Below are positions 8,555 through 17,686 of a stretch of 64,000 nt of DNA, piece by piece (the first letter of the stretch is position 1; the number at the start of each line of letters is the position of its first letter). The DNA is from Flavobacterium plurextorum (lineage in GTDB: Bacteria; Bacteroidota; Bacteroidia; Flavobacteriales; Flavobacteriaceae): positions 62,001 to 126,000 of the forward strand of contig NZ_MUHD01000029.1 of assembly GCF_002217395.1 (NCBI RefSeq). Direction: 5' to 3'. The position numbers and the translations under genes were made by a program. The notes under the pieces are model-generated. The model saw only the letters and a list, made by a program, of their open reading frames with translations, did no database searches and was not told the DNA's origin.

Positions 8555-10246
8555 ATGAAAAATTACGTAATAGGATTAGACTATGGAACAGATTCTGTTC
8601 GAGCGGTGCTTATAGATGCTGAAAATGGGCAGGAACTAGCATCGAATGTTTCTCATTACAAAAGATGGAAAAATAAGCAGTATTGCGACGCCTCTATAAA
8701 TCAATTTCGTCAGCATCCTTTAGATCACATCGAAGGATTAGAAATCACGATTCAAACTGTTATAAAAGAAAGTAAAGTTGATCCTTCATTAGTGAAAGGA
8801 ATTTGTATTGATACAACAGGATCTTCTCCAGTTCCAGTTACAAAAGACGGAACTCCATTAGCATTAACAAAAGGTTTTGAAGAAAATCCAAATGCTATGA
8901 TGGTTTTATGGAAAGATCATACTTCGATAAATGAAGCAAACGAAATCAATGAACTGGCAGTAAGCTGGGGCGGAGAGGATGTTACAAAATATGTGGGTGG
9001 AATTTATTCATCAGAGTGGTTCTGGGCAAAAATTCTTCACATTGCAAGACAAGATGAAGCGGTTCGAAATGCAGCATACACTTGGATGGAACACTGCGAT
9101 TTAATGACGTATTTATTAATCGAAAATAAAGATTTAAAAACATTCAAAAGAAGCCGTTGCGCTGCGGGTCACAAAGCCATGTGGCATACAGACTGGAACG
9201 GACTTCCGCCAGTTGAATTCTTGGAAAAATTACATCCGTATTTAGCGCAGCTTCGCGGTAATTTATACGATGAAACCTATACATCAGATTTATCAGCAGG
9301 AAATTTAAGCAAAGAATGGGCAGATCGTTTAGGACTTTCAACAGATACAGTTGTAGCCGTTGGAACTTTTGATGCACATTCTGGAGCTGTTGGTGCTAAA
9401 ATTGGCGAGAATACTTTAGTTCGTGTAATGGGAACTTCAACTTGTGATATTCTAGTTGGTTCTTATGATGAAGTTGGAACAAAAACTGTTCGCGGAATTT
9501 GCGGACAAGTAGATGGTTCTGTAATTCCAGGATTTATTGGTCTTGAAGCAGGACAATCTGCTTTTGGAGATTTATTGGCTTGGTACAAGGAATTATTAAT
9601 GTGGCCGACAGAACATTTATTAACAGCTTCAACTGTTTTAAATGATGCTCAAAAAGAACAATTAAGAGAAGAATTCAGCGATAAATTAATTGTAGAATTA
9701 ACGAAAGAAGCGGAAAAAATTCCAGTTTCAGAAAGTCTTCCAATCGCTTTGGACTGGATTAACGGACGCAGAACTCCAGATGCAAACCAAGAAGTAAAAA
9801 GTGCGATTTCAAACCTTTCTTTAGGAACAAAAGCACCACATATTTTCAAAGCTTTAGTAAACGCAATTTGTTTTGGAGCCAAGAAAATTGTAGATCGTTT
9901 TGAAGAAGAAGGTGTGAAAATAGACAGCGTAATCGGAATTGGCGGTGTGGCTCGTAAATCTCCTTTTATTATGCAGACTTTGGCAAACGTTTTAAACAAG
10001 CCAATTAAAATTGCAGCTTCAGACCAAACTCCGGCTTTAGGAGCGGCGATTTACGCAGCTGTTGCAGCAGGAATTTATCCAAATGTAATCGAAGCAAGCC
10101 AAAAAATAGGAAGCGATTTTGATGGAGAATATTTCCCTCAATTAGATAAAGTGGCTGCGTATAACAAATTACTTATTGCTTACGATCAATTAAGTGCTTT
10201 TGAAGATCCATCTATTAAAATCAAAGAAAATGAGTTCTCAATATAA
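8555..10246 (+). CDS. araB: Ribulokinase
   Basis: 563 residues, FGGY carbohydrate-kinase family; phosphorylates L-ribulose to L-ribulose-5-phosphate. The N-terminal ATP-site motif VIGLDYGTDSVRAVLID, the substrate-side motif GTFDAHSGAVGAKIG and the C-terminal IGIGGVARKSPFIMQTLANVL all fit AraB, and the length matches. First gene of the ara operon; its 3' end overlaps araD by 17 bp, implying translational coupling. Expression is probably controlled by AraR through the palindrome in its promoter. Confidence 0.96.
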   Translation: MKNYVIGLDYGTDSVRAVLIDAENGQELASNVSHYKRWKNKQYCDASINQFRQHPLDHIEGLEITIQTVIKESKVDPSLVKGICIDTTGSSPVPVTKDGTPLALTKGFEENPNAMMVLWKDHTSINEANEINELAVSWGGEDVTKYVGGIYSSEWFWAKILHIARQDEAVRNAAYTWMEHCDLMTYLLIENKDLKTFKRSRCAAGHKAMWHTDWNGLPPVEFLEKLHPYLAQLRGNLYDETYTSDLSAGNLSKEWADRLGLSTDTVVAVGTFDAHSGAVGAKIGENTLVRVMGTSTCDILVGSYDEVGTKTVRGICGQVDGSVIPGFIGLEAGQSAFGDLLAWYKELLMWPTEHLLTASTVLNDAQKEQLREEFSDKLIVELTKEAEKIPVSESLPIALDWINGRRTPDANQEVKSAISNLSLGTKAPHIFKALVNAICFGAKKIVDRFEEEGVKIDSVIGIGGVARKSPFIMQTLANVLNKPIKIAASDQTPALGAAIYAAVAAGIYPNVIEASQKIGSDFDGEYFPQLDKVAAYNKLLIAYDQLSAFEDPSIKIKENEFSI

Positions 10247-10931
10247 AGATTTAAAACAGGAATGTTACGAAGCCAATATGCAATTAAATGCATTGAATTT
10301 GGTTGTCTATACTTTTGGAAATGTGAGTGCTGTTGATCGAGAAAATGGTGTTTTTGCCATTAAACCGAGCGGCGTTCCCTACGAAGATTTAAAACCCGAA
10401 GATATCGTAATTGTTGATTTTGACAATAATGTTATCGAAGGAACCATGCGTCCGTCATCAGACACCAAAACGCATGCTTACTTGTATAAAAATTGGCCAA
10501 ATATTGGAGGAGTTGCGCATACACACGCAACGTATTCTGTGGCTTGGGCACAATCGCAGCGAGATATTCCAATTTTCGGAACAACACATGCAGATCACTT
10601 AACAGCAGATATTCCGTGCGCTCCGCCAATGGCTGATTCGCTTATTGAAGGAAACTACGAACACAATACCGGAATTCAGATTTTGGATTGTTTCAAAGAA
10701 AAAAATCTTTCATACGAAGAAGTAGAAATGGTTTTGATTGGAAATCACGGTCCATTCGCTTGGGGAAAAAATGCAGCAAAAGCAGTTTATAACAGTAAAG
10801 TTCTGGAAGTTGTAGCCGAAATGGCGTACCTGACTTTGCAAATAAACCCAAATGCACCAAGATTAAAAGATTCATTAATAAAGAAACATTACAATCGTAA
10901 GCACGGAAAAGATTCGTATTACGGACAATAG
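10230..10931 (+). CDS. araD: L-ribulose-5-phosphate 4-epimerase
   Basis: 233 residues with the ATG at 10230; an upstream in-frame start at 10194 would add 12 residues inside araB and is unlikely. Class II aldolase/epimerase fold: GNVSAVDRENG near residue 30, metal-binding His pair in GGVAHTHATYSVAWAQ, and FGTTHADHL. It converts L-ribulose-5-P to D-xylulose-5-P, feeding the pentose phosphate pathway. It overlaps araB by 17 bp and precedes araA after a repeat-rich 164-bp gap. Confidence 0.96.
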   Translation: MSSQYKDLKQECYEANMQLNALNLVVYTFGNVSAVDRENGVFAIKPSGVPYEDLKPEDIVIVDFDNNVIEGTMRPSSDTKTHAYLYKNWPNIGGVAHTHATYSVAWAQSQRDIPIFGTTHADHLTADIPCAPPMADSLIEGNYEHNTGIQILDCFKEKNLSYEEVEMVLIGNHGPFAWGKNAAKAVYNSKVLEVVAEMAYLTLQINPNAPRLKDSLIKKHYNRKHGKDSYYGQ

Positions 10932-11095
10932 AAATTTTGTTTCAGGTTTCAGGTTTTCTTTGTTTCAGGTTGTTGGAACGTAACTTGAAACCTGAAGCCT
11001 GAAACTTGAAACAAATAATAAATAACAAAAGTTTTCGGCATTTTAAGAACATGAAACTTGAAACAAAGAAAACTTGAAACAAAATAAATAACAAA
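10932..11095. repeat. Repeat-rich spacer between araD and araA
   Basis: Built from GTTTCAGG / CCTGAAAC words. Gtttcaggtttcaggtt (10939-10955) pairs with 10989-11005 (16 of 17 positions), and further TGAAAC words occur up to the araA start. The transcript can fold into a hairpin, which may modulate araA relative to araBD. It resembles interspersed repeats of flavobacterial genomes. Confidence 0.6.
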
Positions 11096-12604
11096 ATGAT
11101 AGACATTTCTCAAAAGGAGGTTTGGTTTGTAGTAGGAAGCCAGGAATTATACGGTGAAGAAACATTAAGAAAAGTAGCAGAACATTCGCAAATCATTGCA
11201 AAAGGATTAGATGCTTCGTCTTCAATTCCTGTAAAAGTGGTTTACAAAGATGTGGTAAAATCACCATCTCAAATATTAGATGTTTGTTTGGCGGCGAATT
11301 CAGAGAAAAACTGTATCGGAATTATTGCTTGGATGCACACTTTCTCTCCAGCTAAAATGTGGATTGGCGGTTTGAGTATTTTGAAAAAGCCATTGTGTCA
11401 TTTACATACACAATACAATGCTGAAATTCCGTGGGGAAGCATCGATATGGATTTCATGAACTTGAACCAATCGGCTCACGGAGATCGTGAATTTGGTTTC
11501 ATTATGTCTAGATTACGTAAAAAGCGTAAAGTTGTAGTTGGGCATTGGGAAGATGAAAGAGTTCATAAAAAAATAGGAATTTGGTCAAGAGTCGTTCTTG
11601 GATGGGATGAACTTCAAAATCTAAAAGTAGCTCGTATTGGAGACAATATGCGTGAAGTTGCCGTTACAGATGGTGATAAAGTAGAAGCTCAGATTCGTTT
11701 CGGAATGTCGGTAAACGGATACGATTCTTCAGATGTGACAAAACATATCGAAAAAATAACAGAGAAAGAATTAGCTGATTTATTAGCGGTTTACGAACAA
11801 TCATATGCTTTGACTGATTCTTTAAAAGAGGGCGGAGCACAAAGAAGTTCTTTGGTTGAAGCAGCAAAAATCGAATTAGGTTTGAGAGCTTTCCTTGAAG
11901 AAGGAGGATTTGGCGCTTTTACAGATACGTTTGAAAATCTTGGAGCTTGGAAACAATTACCAGGAATTGCAACACAAAGATTAATGGCCGACGGTTATGG
12001 TTTTGGAGGTGAAGGAGATTGGAAAACGGCTGCAATGGTAAGAGCTTTAAAAGTTATGAATATTGGTCTTGAAGGAGGAACTTCTTTCATGGAAGATTAT
12101 ACGTACCACTTCACACCACAAAAATCATATGTTTTAGGATCACATATGTTAGAAATTTGTCCTTCTATTGCCGACGGAAAGCCTTCTTGTGAAGTACATC
12201 CTTTAGGAATTGGCGGAAAAGAAGATCCAGCTCGTTTAGTATTTAATTCTCCTGCCGGAGATGCAATCAATGTTTCTTTGGTTGATATGGGAACGCGTTT
12301 CCGTTTAATTGTTAACGAAGTGGAAGCGATTAAACCATTAGCTGAATTGCCAAAATTACCAGTTGCCAGAGTTTTATGGGATTGTAAACCAAACCTTGAT
12401 ATTGCAGCAACTGCTTGGATTTTAGCAGGTGGAGCTCATCACACTGTTTACAGCCAATCGATAACAACTGAATATATGGAAGATTTTGCGGATATCGCAG
12501 GAATCGAATTATTGGTTATTGATGAAAAAACGACTGTTAGGGAGTTTAAAGATAAGATTAATGCGAATGAAGCTTATTTTCATTTGTTTCAACATGGACT
12601 TTAA
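11096..12604 (+). CDS. araA: L-arabinose isomerase
   Basis: 502 residues, the usual AraA length. Converts L-arabinose to L-ribulose. Family landmarks: VGSQELYGEETL at the N-terminus, IAWMHTFSPAKMWI, the metal/catalytic region GFGGEGDWKTAAMVRAL and EGGTSFMEDYTYHF (Glu ligands), and SHMLEICPSIA (His ligand region). It completes araB-araD-araA. The intergenic repeat before it does not contain a clear promoter, so it is probably in the same operon. Confidence 0.97.
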   Translation: MIDISQKEVWFVVGSQELYGEETLRKVAEHSQIIAKGLDASSSIPVKVVYKDVVKSPSQILDVCLAANSEKNCIGIIAWMHTFSPAKMWIGGLSILKKPLCHLHTQYNAEIPWGSIDMDFMNLNQSAHGDREFGFIMSRLRKKRKVVVGHWEDERVHKKIGIWSRVVLGWDELQNLKVARIGDNMREVAVTDGDKVEAQIRFGMSVNGYDSSDVTKHIEKITEKELADLLAVYEQSYALTDSLKEGGAQRSSLVEAAKIELGLRAFLEEGGFGAFTDTFENLGAWKQLPGIATQRLMADGYGFGGEGDWKTAAMVRALKVMNIGLEGGTSFMEDYTYHFTPQKSYVLGSHMLEICPSIADGKPSCEVHPLGIGGKEDPARLVFNSPAGDAINVSLVDMGTRFRLIVNEVEAIKPLAELPKLPVARVLWDCKPNLDIAATAWILAGGAHHTVYSQSITTEYMEDFADIAGIELLVIDEKTTVREFKDKINANEAYFHLFQHGL

Positions 12605-12710
12605 TTAAAGGTACAAAGGTTCAAAGAGGCAAAGGTTCAGAGGTTTTAATTTTGTTGTTTTTGATTTTTTCATATCTTACATTTCACTTTTACAATTAAA
12701 AAAAATATTT

Positions 12711-13889
12711 ATGAATGTATTAAAACGTTGTGTTTTTGGAATCGGCCTGTTAAGTCTGGCTTTAGTTTCAGTTCAATGCAAAAGCGATAAAAAAATGGAT
12801 GCTACAGTTTCAGATCAAAAAGCAGCAGTAACGATTGAAAAATCATCTTACGGAACAACTGCAAAAGGGGAAAAAATCGACAGTTATAAGTTGAAAAACC
12901 AAAACGGAATGGAAGTAGATATCATCACTTTTGGTGGTATTATTACTGATTTGAAAGTTCCTAATAAAGAAGGTGTTTCTGAAAATGTTGTAATTGGATT
13001 TAATTCTTTGGCACAGTACGAAAAAGAGAATCCGTTTTTTGGAGCTTTAATTGGAAGATATGGAAACCGAATTGCGAAAGGAAAATTTTCTTTGGATGGA
13101 AAAGAGTATCAATTAGCTATAAATAATGCGCCAAATGCTTTGCACGGAGGACCGAATGGTTTTTTTAAAGTGGTTTGGAAGGCAGATGAGGTTAAATCTG
13201 GAGAAACAGCTTCTTTAAAATTATCATATTTAAGTAAAGATATGGAAGAAGGTTATCCAGGAAATTTACAAGTTTTTGTGACTTATACATTGACAAATGA
13301 TAATCAATTAGAAGTTTTGTATGAAGCAGCAACTGATAAGAAAACGGTTGTAAACTTAACGCAGCATTCGTATTTCAATTTATCTGCAGATTTTTCTAAA
13401 ACAATCTTAGATCACGAATTGACATTAAATGCGGATAAAATTGTTCCAGTTGATGCGACTTTAATTCCAACAGGAAAATTGGAAGATGTTGCTAATACAC
13501 CTTTTGATTTTAGAACACCAAAATTGGTTGGTAAAGACATCGAAGCTAAAAACGAACAATTAGAAAGAGGAAAAGGTTACGATCACTGTTGGGTATTGAA
13601 TAATCCTGAAAAAGGAAAAACAATTATTGCAAAAGTATATCACGCAGCAAGCGGAAGAGTTTTAGAAATGACAACTGATGAGCCTGGAATTCAGTTTTAC
13701 TCAGGGAATTTCCTTGACGGAACTTTGCCAACACGCGACGGAAAAACATACGGACACAGAACGGGATTATGTCTGGAAACAGAGCATTATCCAGATTCTC
13801 CAAATCAGAAAAATTTCCCAACAACGGTTTTAAACCCGGGAGAAAATTATAAAACTAAAACTACTTTTAAATTTTCAGTAAAGAAATAG
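12711..13889 (+). CDS. Aldose 1-epimerase (mutarotase), exported lipoprotein
   Basis: 392 residues. It begins with a signal peptide ending in a lipobox (LVSVQC, Cys23), so it is a lipid-anchored periplasmic protein, unlike the cytoplasmic galM. The mutarotase core is intact: FGGIITDLKVP, GALIGRYGNRIAKG, the catalytic-His region LTQHSYFNLS and the Glu region GLCLETEHYPDSPNQ. It sits 106 bp after araA and probably equilibrates sugar anomers outside the inner membrane before uptake. The substrate could be arabinose or galactose. A strong terminator follows. Confidence 0.92.
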   Translation: MNVLKRCVFGIGLLSLALVSVQCKSDKKMDATVSDQKAAVTIEKSSYGTTAKGEKIDSYKLKNQNGMEVDIITFGGIITDLKVPNKEGVSENVVIGFNSLAQYEKENPFFGALIGRYGNRIAKGKFSLDGKEYQLAINNAPNALHGGPNGFFKVVWKADEVKSGETASLKLSYLSKDMEEGYPGNLQVFVTYTLTNDNQLEVLYEAATDKKTVVNLTQHSYFNLSADFSKTILDHELTLNADKIVPVDATLIPTGKLEDVANTPFDFRTPKLVGKDIEAKNEQLERGKGYDHCWVLNNPEKGKTIIAKVYHAASGRVLEMTTDEPGIQFYSGNFLDGTLPTRDGKTYGHRTGLCLETEHYPDSPNQKNFPTTVLNPGENYKTKTTFKFSVKK

Positions 13890-13922
13890 TTTTGGAATTT
13901 GTTAATTAGTTCAGTTCTCTAA

Positions 13923-13956
13923 AAACCTCGAAAGTATTGCTTTCGAGGTTTTTTTA
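13923..13956 (+). terminator. Intrinsic terminator of the ara operon
   Basis: Aacctcgaaag, loop, ctttcgaggtt, then seven T, 33 bp after the mutarotase stop codon. Confidence 0.85.
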
Positions 13957-13995
13957 TGAAAGTACTAGTAGAAACAAAGAATTTGCTCATTTTTG

Positions 13996-14115
13996 TCATT
14001 TCGATCCCGAAGCCTCGGGAGAGAAATCTCCGCGAGTAACTCGCCAAAGATTTGAGAATTCCTTTGCGGAGCTTCTTATGAAGATTTCTCTCCCGAGGCT
14101 TCGGGATCGAAATGA
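13996..14115. repeat. Long inverted-repeat element (REP-like), 34-bp perfect arms
   Basis: Arms at 13996-14029 and 14082-14115 are exact reverse complements, and each contains its own smaller palindrome-like segment (cccgaagcctcggg). The centre has further imperfect symmetry (ccgcgagtaactcg, ggaattc-type). Much more GC-rich than its surroundings. The pattern matches interspersed repeats known in flavobacterial genomes; ORFs across it are artefacts. Confidence 0.8.
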
Positions 14116-14221
14116 TAAGATTGTGGATGAAACTTTGTGACTTCGTTCCCGATAAACTATTGGGATTGCGAGATTAATTGATTCGAAAAAGAAAAAACTT
14201 AACTTAGCAATAAAAAGCAAA

Positions 14222-14689
14222 ATGAAACATTTATTTAAGGCAGAATTAAACTGGACTTCAAAAAAAGAAGAAAATCCAACTTCAAAAACTTACAGCAGAA
14301 GTCATCAAATTAAAATTGAAGGCAAGCCAGTTTTGGATGTTTCTGCAGCAAAAGCATTCAAAGGAGATCCCGCATTATATAATCCTGAAGATTTATTGTT
14401 AAGCAGTTTGGTTTCCTGTCACATGATGTCGTACTTATATGTTTGTTCTCAAAACGGAATAGAAGTTCTCGAGTATGTAGACAACGCCGAAGCAACGCTT
14501 GAAGTTTCTACAGATGGAAGAGGACGTTTTGTTGAGGTTTGTTTAAAGCCAAAAGTAAAAATCTCAAATCCAAGTCAAATTGAATTGGCTTTAGAGTTGC
14601 ATTTTAAAGCAAACCAATTGTGTTTTATAGCAAATTCGTGCAATTTTCCTGTTTTGCATGATGCGAGTTGTGAGGTTTTCACCATATAA
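14222..14689 (+). CDS. OsmC family protein (putative thiol peroxidase)
   Basis: 155 residues, typical for OsmC/Ohr proteins, which reduce organic hydroperoxides with a Cys pair. The first Cys is in LSSLVSCHMMSYLY near residue 67 and the later Cys in ANQLCFIANSCNFPV near residues 130-138. The N-terminal FKGDPALYNPEDLLLSS pattern is characteristic. It stands alone between the REP-like element and the mobile-element boundary. Its stop codon lies inside the left arm of an interspersed palindromic repeat. Substrate not determinable. Confidence 0.85.
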   Translation: MKHLFKAELNWTSKKEENPTSKTYSRSHQIKIEGKPVLDVSAAKAFKGDPALYNPEDLLLSSLVSCHMMSYLYVCSQNGIEVLEYVDNAEATLEVSTDGRGRFVEVCLKPKVKISNPSQIELALELHFKANQLCFIANSCNFPVLHDASCEVFTI

Positions 14690-14758
14690 GTGATGTAAGT
14701 TTATTTAAATACAGAGCTTTAAACGTGAAGTAATATTTTCTTATATGACTTATATGGT
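14681..14758. repeat. ACCATATAAGT palindromic repeat, copy 1
   Basis: Inverted terminal arms ACCATATAAGT (14681-14691) and ACTTATATGGT (14748-14758), overlapping the end of the OsmC gene. A second copy with the same arms and a shared inner edge (ttcttatatgacttatatgg) lies at 40487-40596. Confidence 0.7.
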
Positions 14759-14772
14759 TTAAAAAATACCAT

Positions 14773-14804
14773 AAAAAAACCTCTTCATTGCTGAAGAGGT
14801 TTTA
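14773..14804. terminator. Hairpin terminator; probable original terminator of tRNA-Leu
   Basis: Aaacctcttc-attgct-gaagaggttt. It abuts the left copy of the tRNA-Leu 3' end. Before the element integrated this hairpin would have directly followed the tRNA on the minus strand; the intact tRNA is now served by a different hairpin at 28972-29008. Confidence 0.7.
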
Positions 14805-14805
14805 C

Positions 14806-14823
14806 GTACCCGGAGCCGGAGTC
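14806..14823. repeat. Left attachment-site repeat (attL)
   Basis: Exact 18-bp copy of the tRNA-Leu 3' end (acceptor and T-arm side), with no tRNA beyond it. Allowing one mismatch the identity extends left to 14795 (29 bp, matching 28999-29027) because both sides have a GAGG-stem terminator. Confidence 0.9.
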
Positions 14824-14943
14824 CGTTAATACTTTAGTTATTTTCACCTGTCTTTAGTGTTCTTTTTATTGCTATATTTGAGATAGATATAGTGCGGAAA
14901 GGATTTTTTTCTTAGTTTTTTCAACTTTTAAAATCAAAATAAA

Positions 14944-14962
14944 CCACCTTTTTAGCCACCCT
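14944..14962. promoter_or_regulatory. Candidate integrase arm-type site, left end
   Basis: CCACCTTTTTAGCCACCCT matches CCACCTTTCCGACCACCCT at the right end (28946-28964) in 15 of 19 positions. Each holds two CCACC words 12 bp apart. Placement just inside both ends fits accessory binding sites for the recombinase. Confidence 0.5.
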
Positions 14963-14991
14963 TTATTATAATTTAATCCGTTTTAGCTAGA

Positions 14992-16224
14992 ATGAAAGTG
15001 ATTTTTGAACTAAGGAAAGAGAAAATAACATCAAATGGACTAATCCCAATTCAGTTTGTTGTTAGAGCTGAAGGAATTAGAATAAGAAAGAATGTAGGTG
15101 TTAGTACCAAAGAAATCTATTGGACAGGCTCAAGAATAAAACCTAATCTAAAAAAGGAAGAAAATAATAATTATCAATTCATTAATGATGAATTACAAAG
15201 AATTGAATCGAAAGTAAATGATGTTTTTTTCTTTTTCAGGGCAAATAAGATACCTTTCTCAAAAGAAAAATTCTTGGAGCAGTATGAATCCAAAGAAACC
15301 AAAATAAACTCTGAATTTGATTTTTTTGAATGTTTTGGTGAATATTTATTGTCGGGTTCATTATCCAAAGCCTATAACACAATAAAAGCGCAGAAAACAA
15401 TAAAAGGTTATTTACAATCTTTTCAGAATGAAACAGGGTTCAAAATTTCATTTAATAAAATTGATAATATTTTTTATGAAGAATTAATGAAATATTCTTT
15501 TTTCGAGAAGAAGATTAAGAATAACTATTTCGCAAAGATAATAGCCGTTTTAAAGTCCTTTTTAAAGTGGTGTACAGACAAAGGTTACAACAATCTTAGA
15601 GAATTTGAGAAGTTTAAAGGAATAGAGCATGATGTTGATATTATTTATCTTACGCATGATGAATTAATGCAGTTGTATAATTATGACTTCGAAAATTCAA
15701 GACTAAACCACACTAAAGACTTTTATTGTATGGGTTGTTTTACTGGACTTCGATTTTCCGATTTGTCACAGTTACATCAAGCAAATATTACGGAAACTCA
15801 TATTAATATCTCAATTCAAAAAACAAAAACTCAAAACCACATTATAAGACTGAATAAGTTTTCTAAAGAGATATTAGATAAATATCAAGGAACAATCTAT
15901 GAACCATTGCCCTCTATATCAATGCAAAAATTTAATGATTACATTAAAGAATGTTGTCAGATAGTTGGAATTAATAAACCGACAACAATAACAGGATTCA
16001 TAGGAACAAAGAAAATTCAGAATACATTACCTAAATATCAATTAATTACTAGTCATACAGCCCGAAAAACCTTTATCACAAATTCTTTATTACTTGGCAT
16101 GGAACCGAAAGCAATTAAAAAGATTGCGAATATTAAAAAAGATGCTGTTTTAGATAAATATATGAAGATTACAGAAGAGTACACTGATGAACAAATGGAC
16201 AAATGGAACAATTATGAGAAATAG
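14992..16224 (+). CDS. Tyrosine recombinase (integrase) of the mobile element
   Basis: 410 residues: N-terminal arm-binding domain (IFELRKEKITSNGLIPIQF), SAM-like core-binding domain (~105-205) and C-terminal catalytic domain. Catalytic residues visible: Arg254 (CFTGLRFSDL), Lys near 277, His355-x-x-Arg358 (SHTARKTF) and Tyr390 (VLDKYMKI). The usual second His (GH-S motif) reads ANI. It lies about 170 bp inside the left attachment repeat, as expected for an integrase acting at the tRNA-Leu site. The next gene overlaps its stop codon. Confidence 0.95.
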   Translation: MKVIFELRKEKITSNGLIPIQFVVRAEGIRIRKNVGVSTKEIYWTGSRIKPNLKKEENNNYQFINDELQRIESKVNDVFFFFRANKIPFSKEKFLEQYESKETKINSEFDFFECFGEYLLSGSLSKAYNTIKAQKTIKGYLQSFQNETGFKISFNKIDNIFYEELMKYSFFEKKIKNNYFAKIIAVLKSFLKWCTDKGYNNLREFEKFKGIEHDVDIIYLTHDELMQLYNYDFENSRLNHTKDFYCMGCFTGLRFSDLSQLHQANITETHINISIQKTKTQNHIIRLNKFSKEILDKYQGTIYEPLPSISMQKFNDYIKECCQIVGINKPTTITGFIGTKKIQNTLPKYQLITSHTARKTFITNSLLLGMEPKAIKKIANIKKDAVLDKYMKITEEYTDEQMDKWNNYEK

Positions 16225-17191
16225 TAAAAACAATGAAAATGAATTAGGATTGAAAGAAAAATATCCTAAAATATTGATTGAATTTGAAAATATTGTTCGT
16301 GATGGCAGAAAATACAATCTAATAGATAGATTTTTTCATTATTCAATAGAAGAAATAAAAATGTTAGAGAATATCGATAAACAGGATTTAACCAAAAATA
16401 TAAAAAATGATATTTTAAAAGAGATTGAAAATATCTTCTCTGAATTAAGAATAAACCTTATTAATAAGATAAAATATTGTTTTGGACTGCATTCCTTTTC
16501 AAGTTATTTAAATAATAGAAAAACAACGATCTTCGACAACCCTTCACTACTAGGAATTTCTCCGTTTTTATTTGACCAGTTCGAATGGGAATGCGTAATT
16601 ATTAATGAAATTAAGAAGAGTGGATATCGTATAACGAATCTATATAATGTTGAAAAAATGATTACCAATAATCTAGAAGAAGCTCTGTTTCGATTGGATA
16701 AAGAAGAATTTGTTTGTCTTTATGGATGGAATAAAAAAAGTATGTCAGCAAATGAGTTGTTTTATTTGATCCGAAGCAGAATGTTTGAAACTGCTAGAAA
16801 ATCAAAATCTCCTGAGCTTGTTGTTAAAGAACTAATTAAAAAACATACTGTTATAAACGCTCAAAAAATTAGTTTGACAGGAAATTTTAATGAAGGAAAA
16901 TTGATTAATAAGATTTTTGAAGGATTTGGTGTTAAAAATATCAAATTAAGTAATGATGAAAAAAATGACATTAGAGCTTTTGTAAGCCAGAATTTTAAAA
17001 ATTCAGCGGGTAAAAGCTTAAAACATCGTGAAATAATAAATAAATCTTTTTTCAATCTTCATATAAAATTATTCAAAAATATTCTAATTGCTAATAGGAA
17101 AGCACTTAGATGTGAGCGAAAAGACATTGCAAGAATAATAAACAAAACTCTTCCCGAATTAGGAGAACTAAAAACCATTGAAAATTACTAA
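16214..17191 (+). CDS. Unknown protein coupled to the integrase
   Basis: 325 residues from the ATG at 16214, overlapping the integrase stop by 11 bp, so probably translationally coupled (an alternative GTG-type start at 16187 would lengthen the overlap). No signal peptide or membrane segment; basic, Lys/Asn/Ile-rich, largely helical. I recognise no family. A clear hairpin terminator follows. Its fixed place after the integrase suggests a role in integration, excision or their control, which is inference only. Confidence 0.75.
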   Translation: MRNSKNNENELGLKEKYPKILIEFENIVRDGRKYNLIDRFFHYSIEEIKMLENIDKQDLTKNIKNDILKEIENIFSELRINLINKIKYCFGLHSFSSYLNNRKTTIFDNPSLLGISPFLFDQFEWECVIINEIKKSGYRITNLYNVEKMITNNLEEALFRLDKEEFVCLYGWNKKSMSANELFYLIRSRMFETARKSKSPELVVKELIKKHTVINAQKISLTGNFNEGKLINKIFEGFGVKNIKLSNDEKNDIRAFVSQNFKNSAGKSLKHREIINKSFFNLHIKLFKNILIANRKALRCERKDIARIINKTLPELGELKTIENY

Positions 17192-17260
17192 AATTTAAAT
17201 TAAAAAGAGTTTTCTAAAACTTAAAAACTACAATATAACTTACTTATTTTTAATTGATTA

Positions 17261-17300
17261 GGCTTAAATTTTAAAGATTTTAAAATTTAAGCCTTTTCTT
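17261..17300 (+). terminator. Intrinsic terminator after the integrase unit
   Basis: Ggcttaaattttaaa pairs with ttttaaaatttaagcc, then ttttctt; a long AT-rich stem capped by GC pairs. Confidence 0.65.
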
Positions 17301-17358
17301 ATTTGGAATTTTACAGTGTTAATAAAATCATTAATACTAACTAAAAATAAGTAAAGCT

Positions 17359-17640
17359 ATGTCGGTACTATTGTATTCCCACAGTAAACAAGATTTAGAA
17401 AAAGTTGTAGAAATAATCCTTAGTAAAGTACAGAATCTTCAACTTTCAAAATCTTCAAATGAGTCTCAGAAAGAAGACCTAATTTCCCAAAAAGAAGCTT
17501 GCAAATTTTTAAATATTTCCCTTCCGACTATTATTACCTGGAGAAAAGAGAAAGATTTACCACACTACAATTATAACGGAAGATATTTCTATTCTGAGAA
17601 AGAGCTTCTAGAATATGGCAAAAAACATAATCACAAGTAA
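17359..17640 (+). CDS. Helix-turn-helix (MerR/excisionase-like) DNA-binding protein
   Basis: 93 residues with a C-terminal winged-HTH of the excisionase/HTH_17 type: LISQKEACKFLNISLPTIITWRKEKDLPHYNYNGRYFYSEKELLEY in essence (about 45-90). The N-terminal part is a short helix. This architecture is standard for Bacteroidota mobile elements, where the protein serves as excisionase or regulator. Its position after the integrase module and before the replication genes agrees. Confidence 0.85.
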   Translation: MSVLLYSHSKQDLEKVVEIILSKVQNLQLSKSSNESQKEDLISQKEACKFLNISLPTIITWRKEKDLPHYNYNGRYFYSEKELLEYGKKHNHK

Positions 17641-17686
17641 GGTTTTGTTTACCTGTTACCTCATTTTTAATCTAAAATCATTTTTT

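Noticed and set aside
13937..14220. Short ORFs on both strands over the REP-like repeat
   Set aside because: They consist largely of the inverted repeat arms; peptide content is a by-product of the palindrome.
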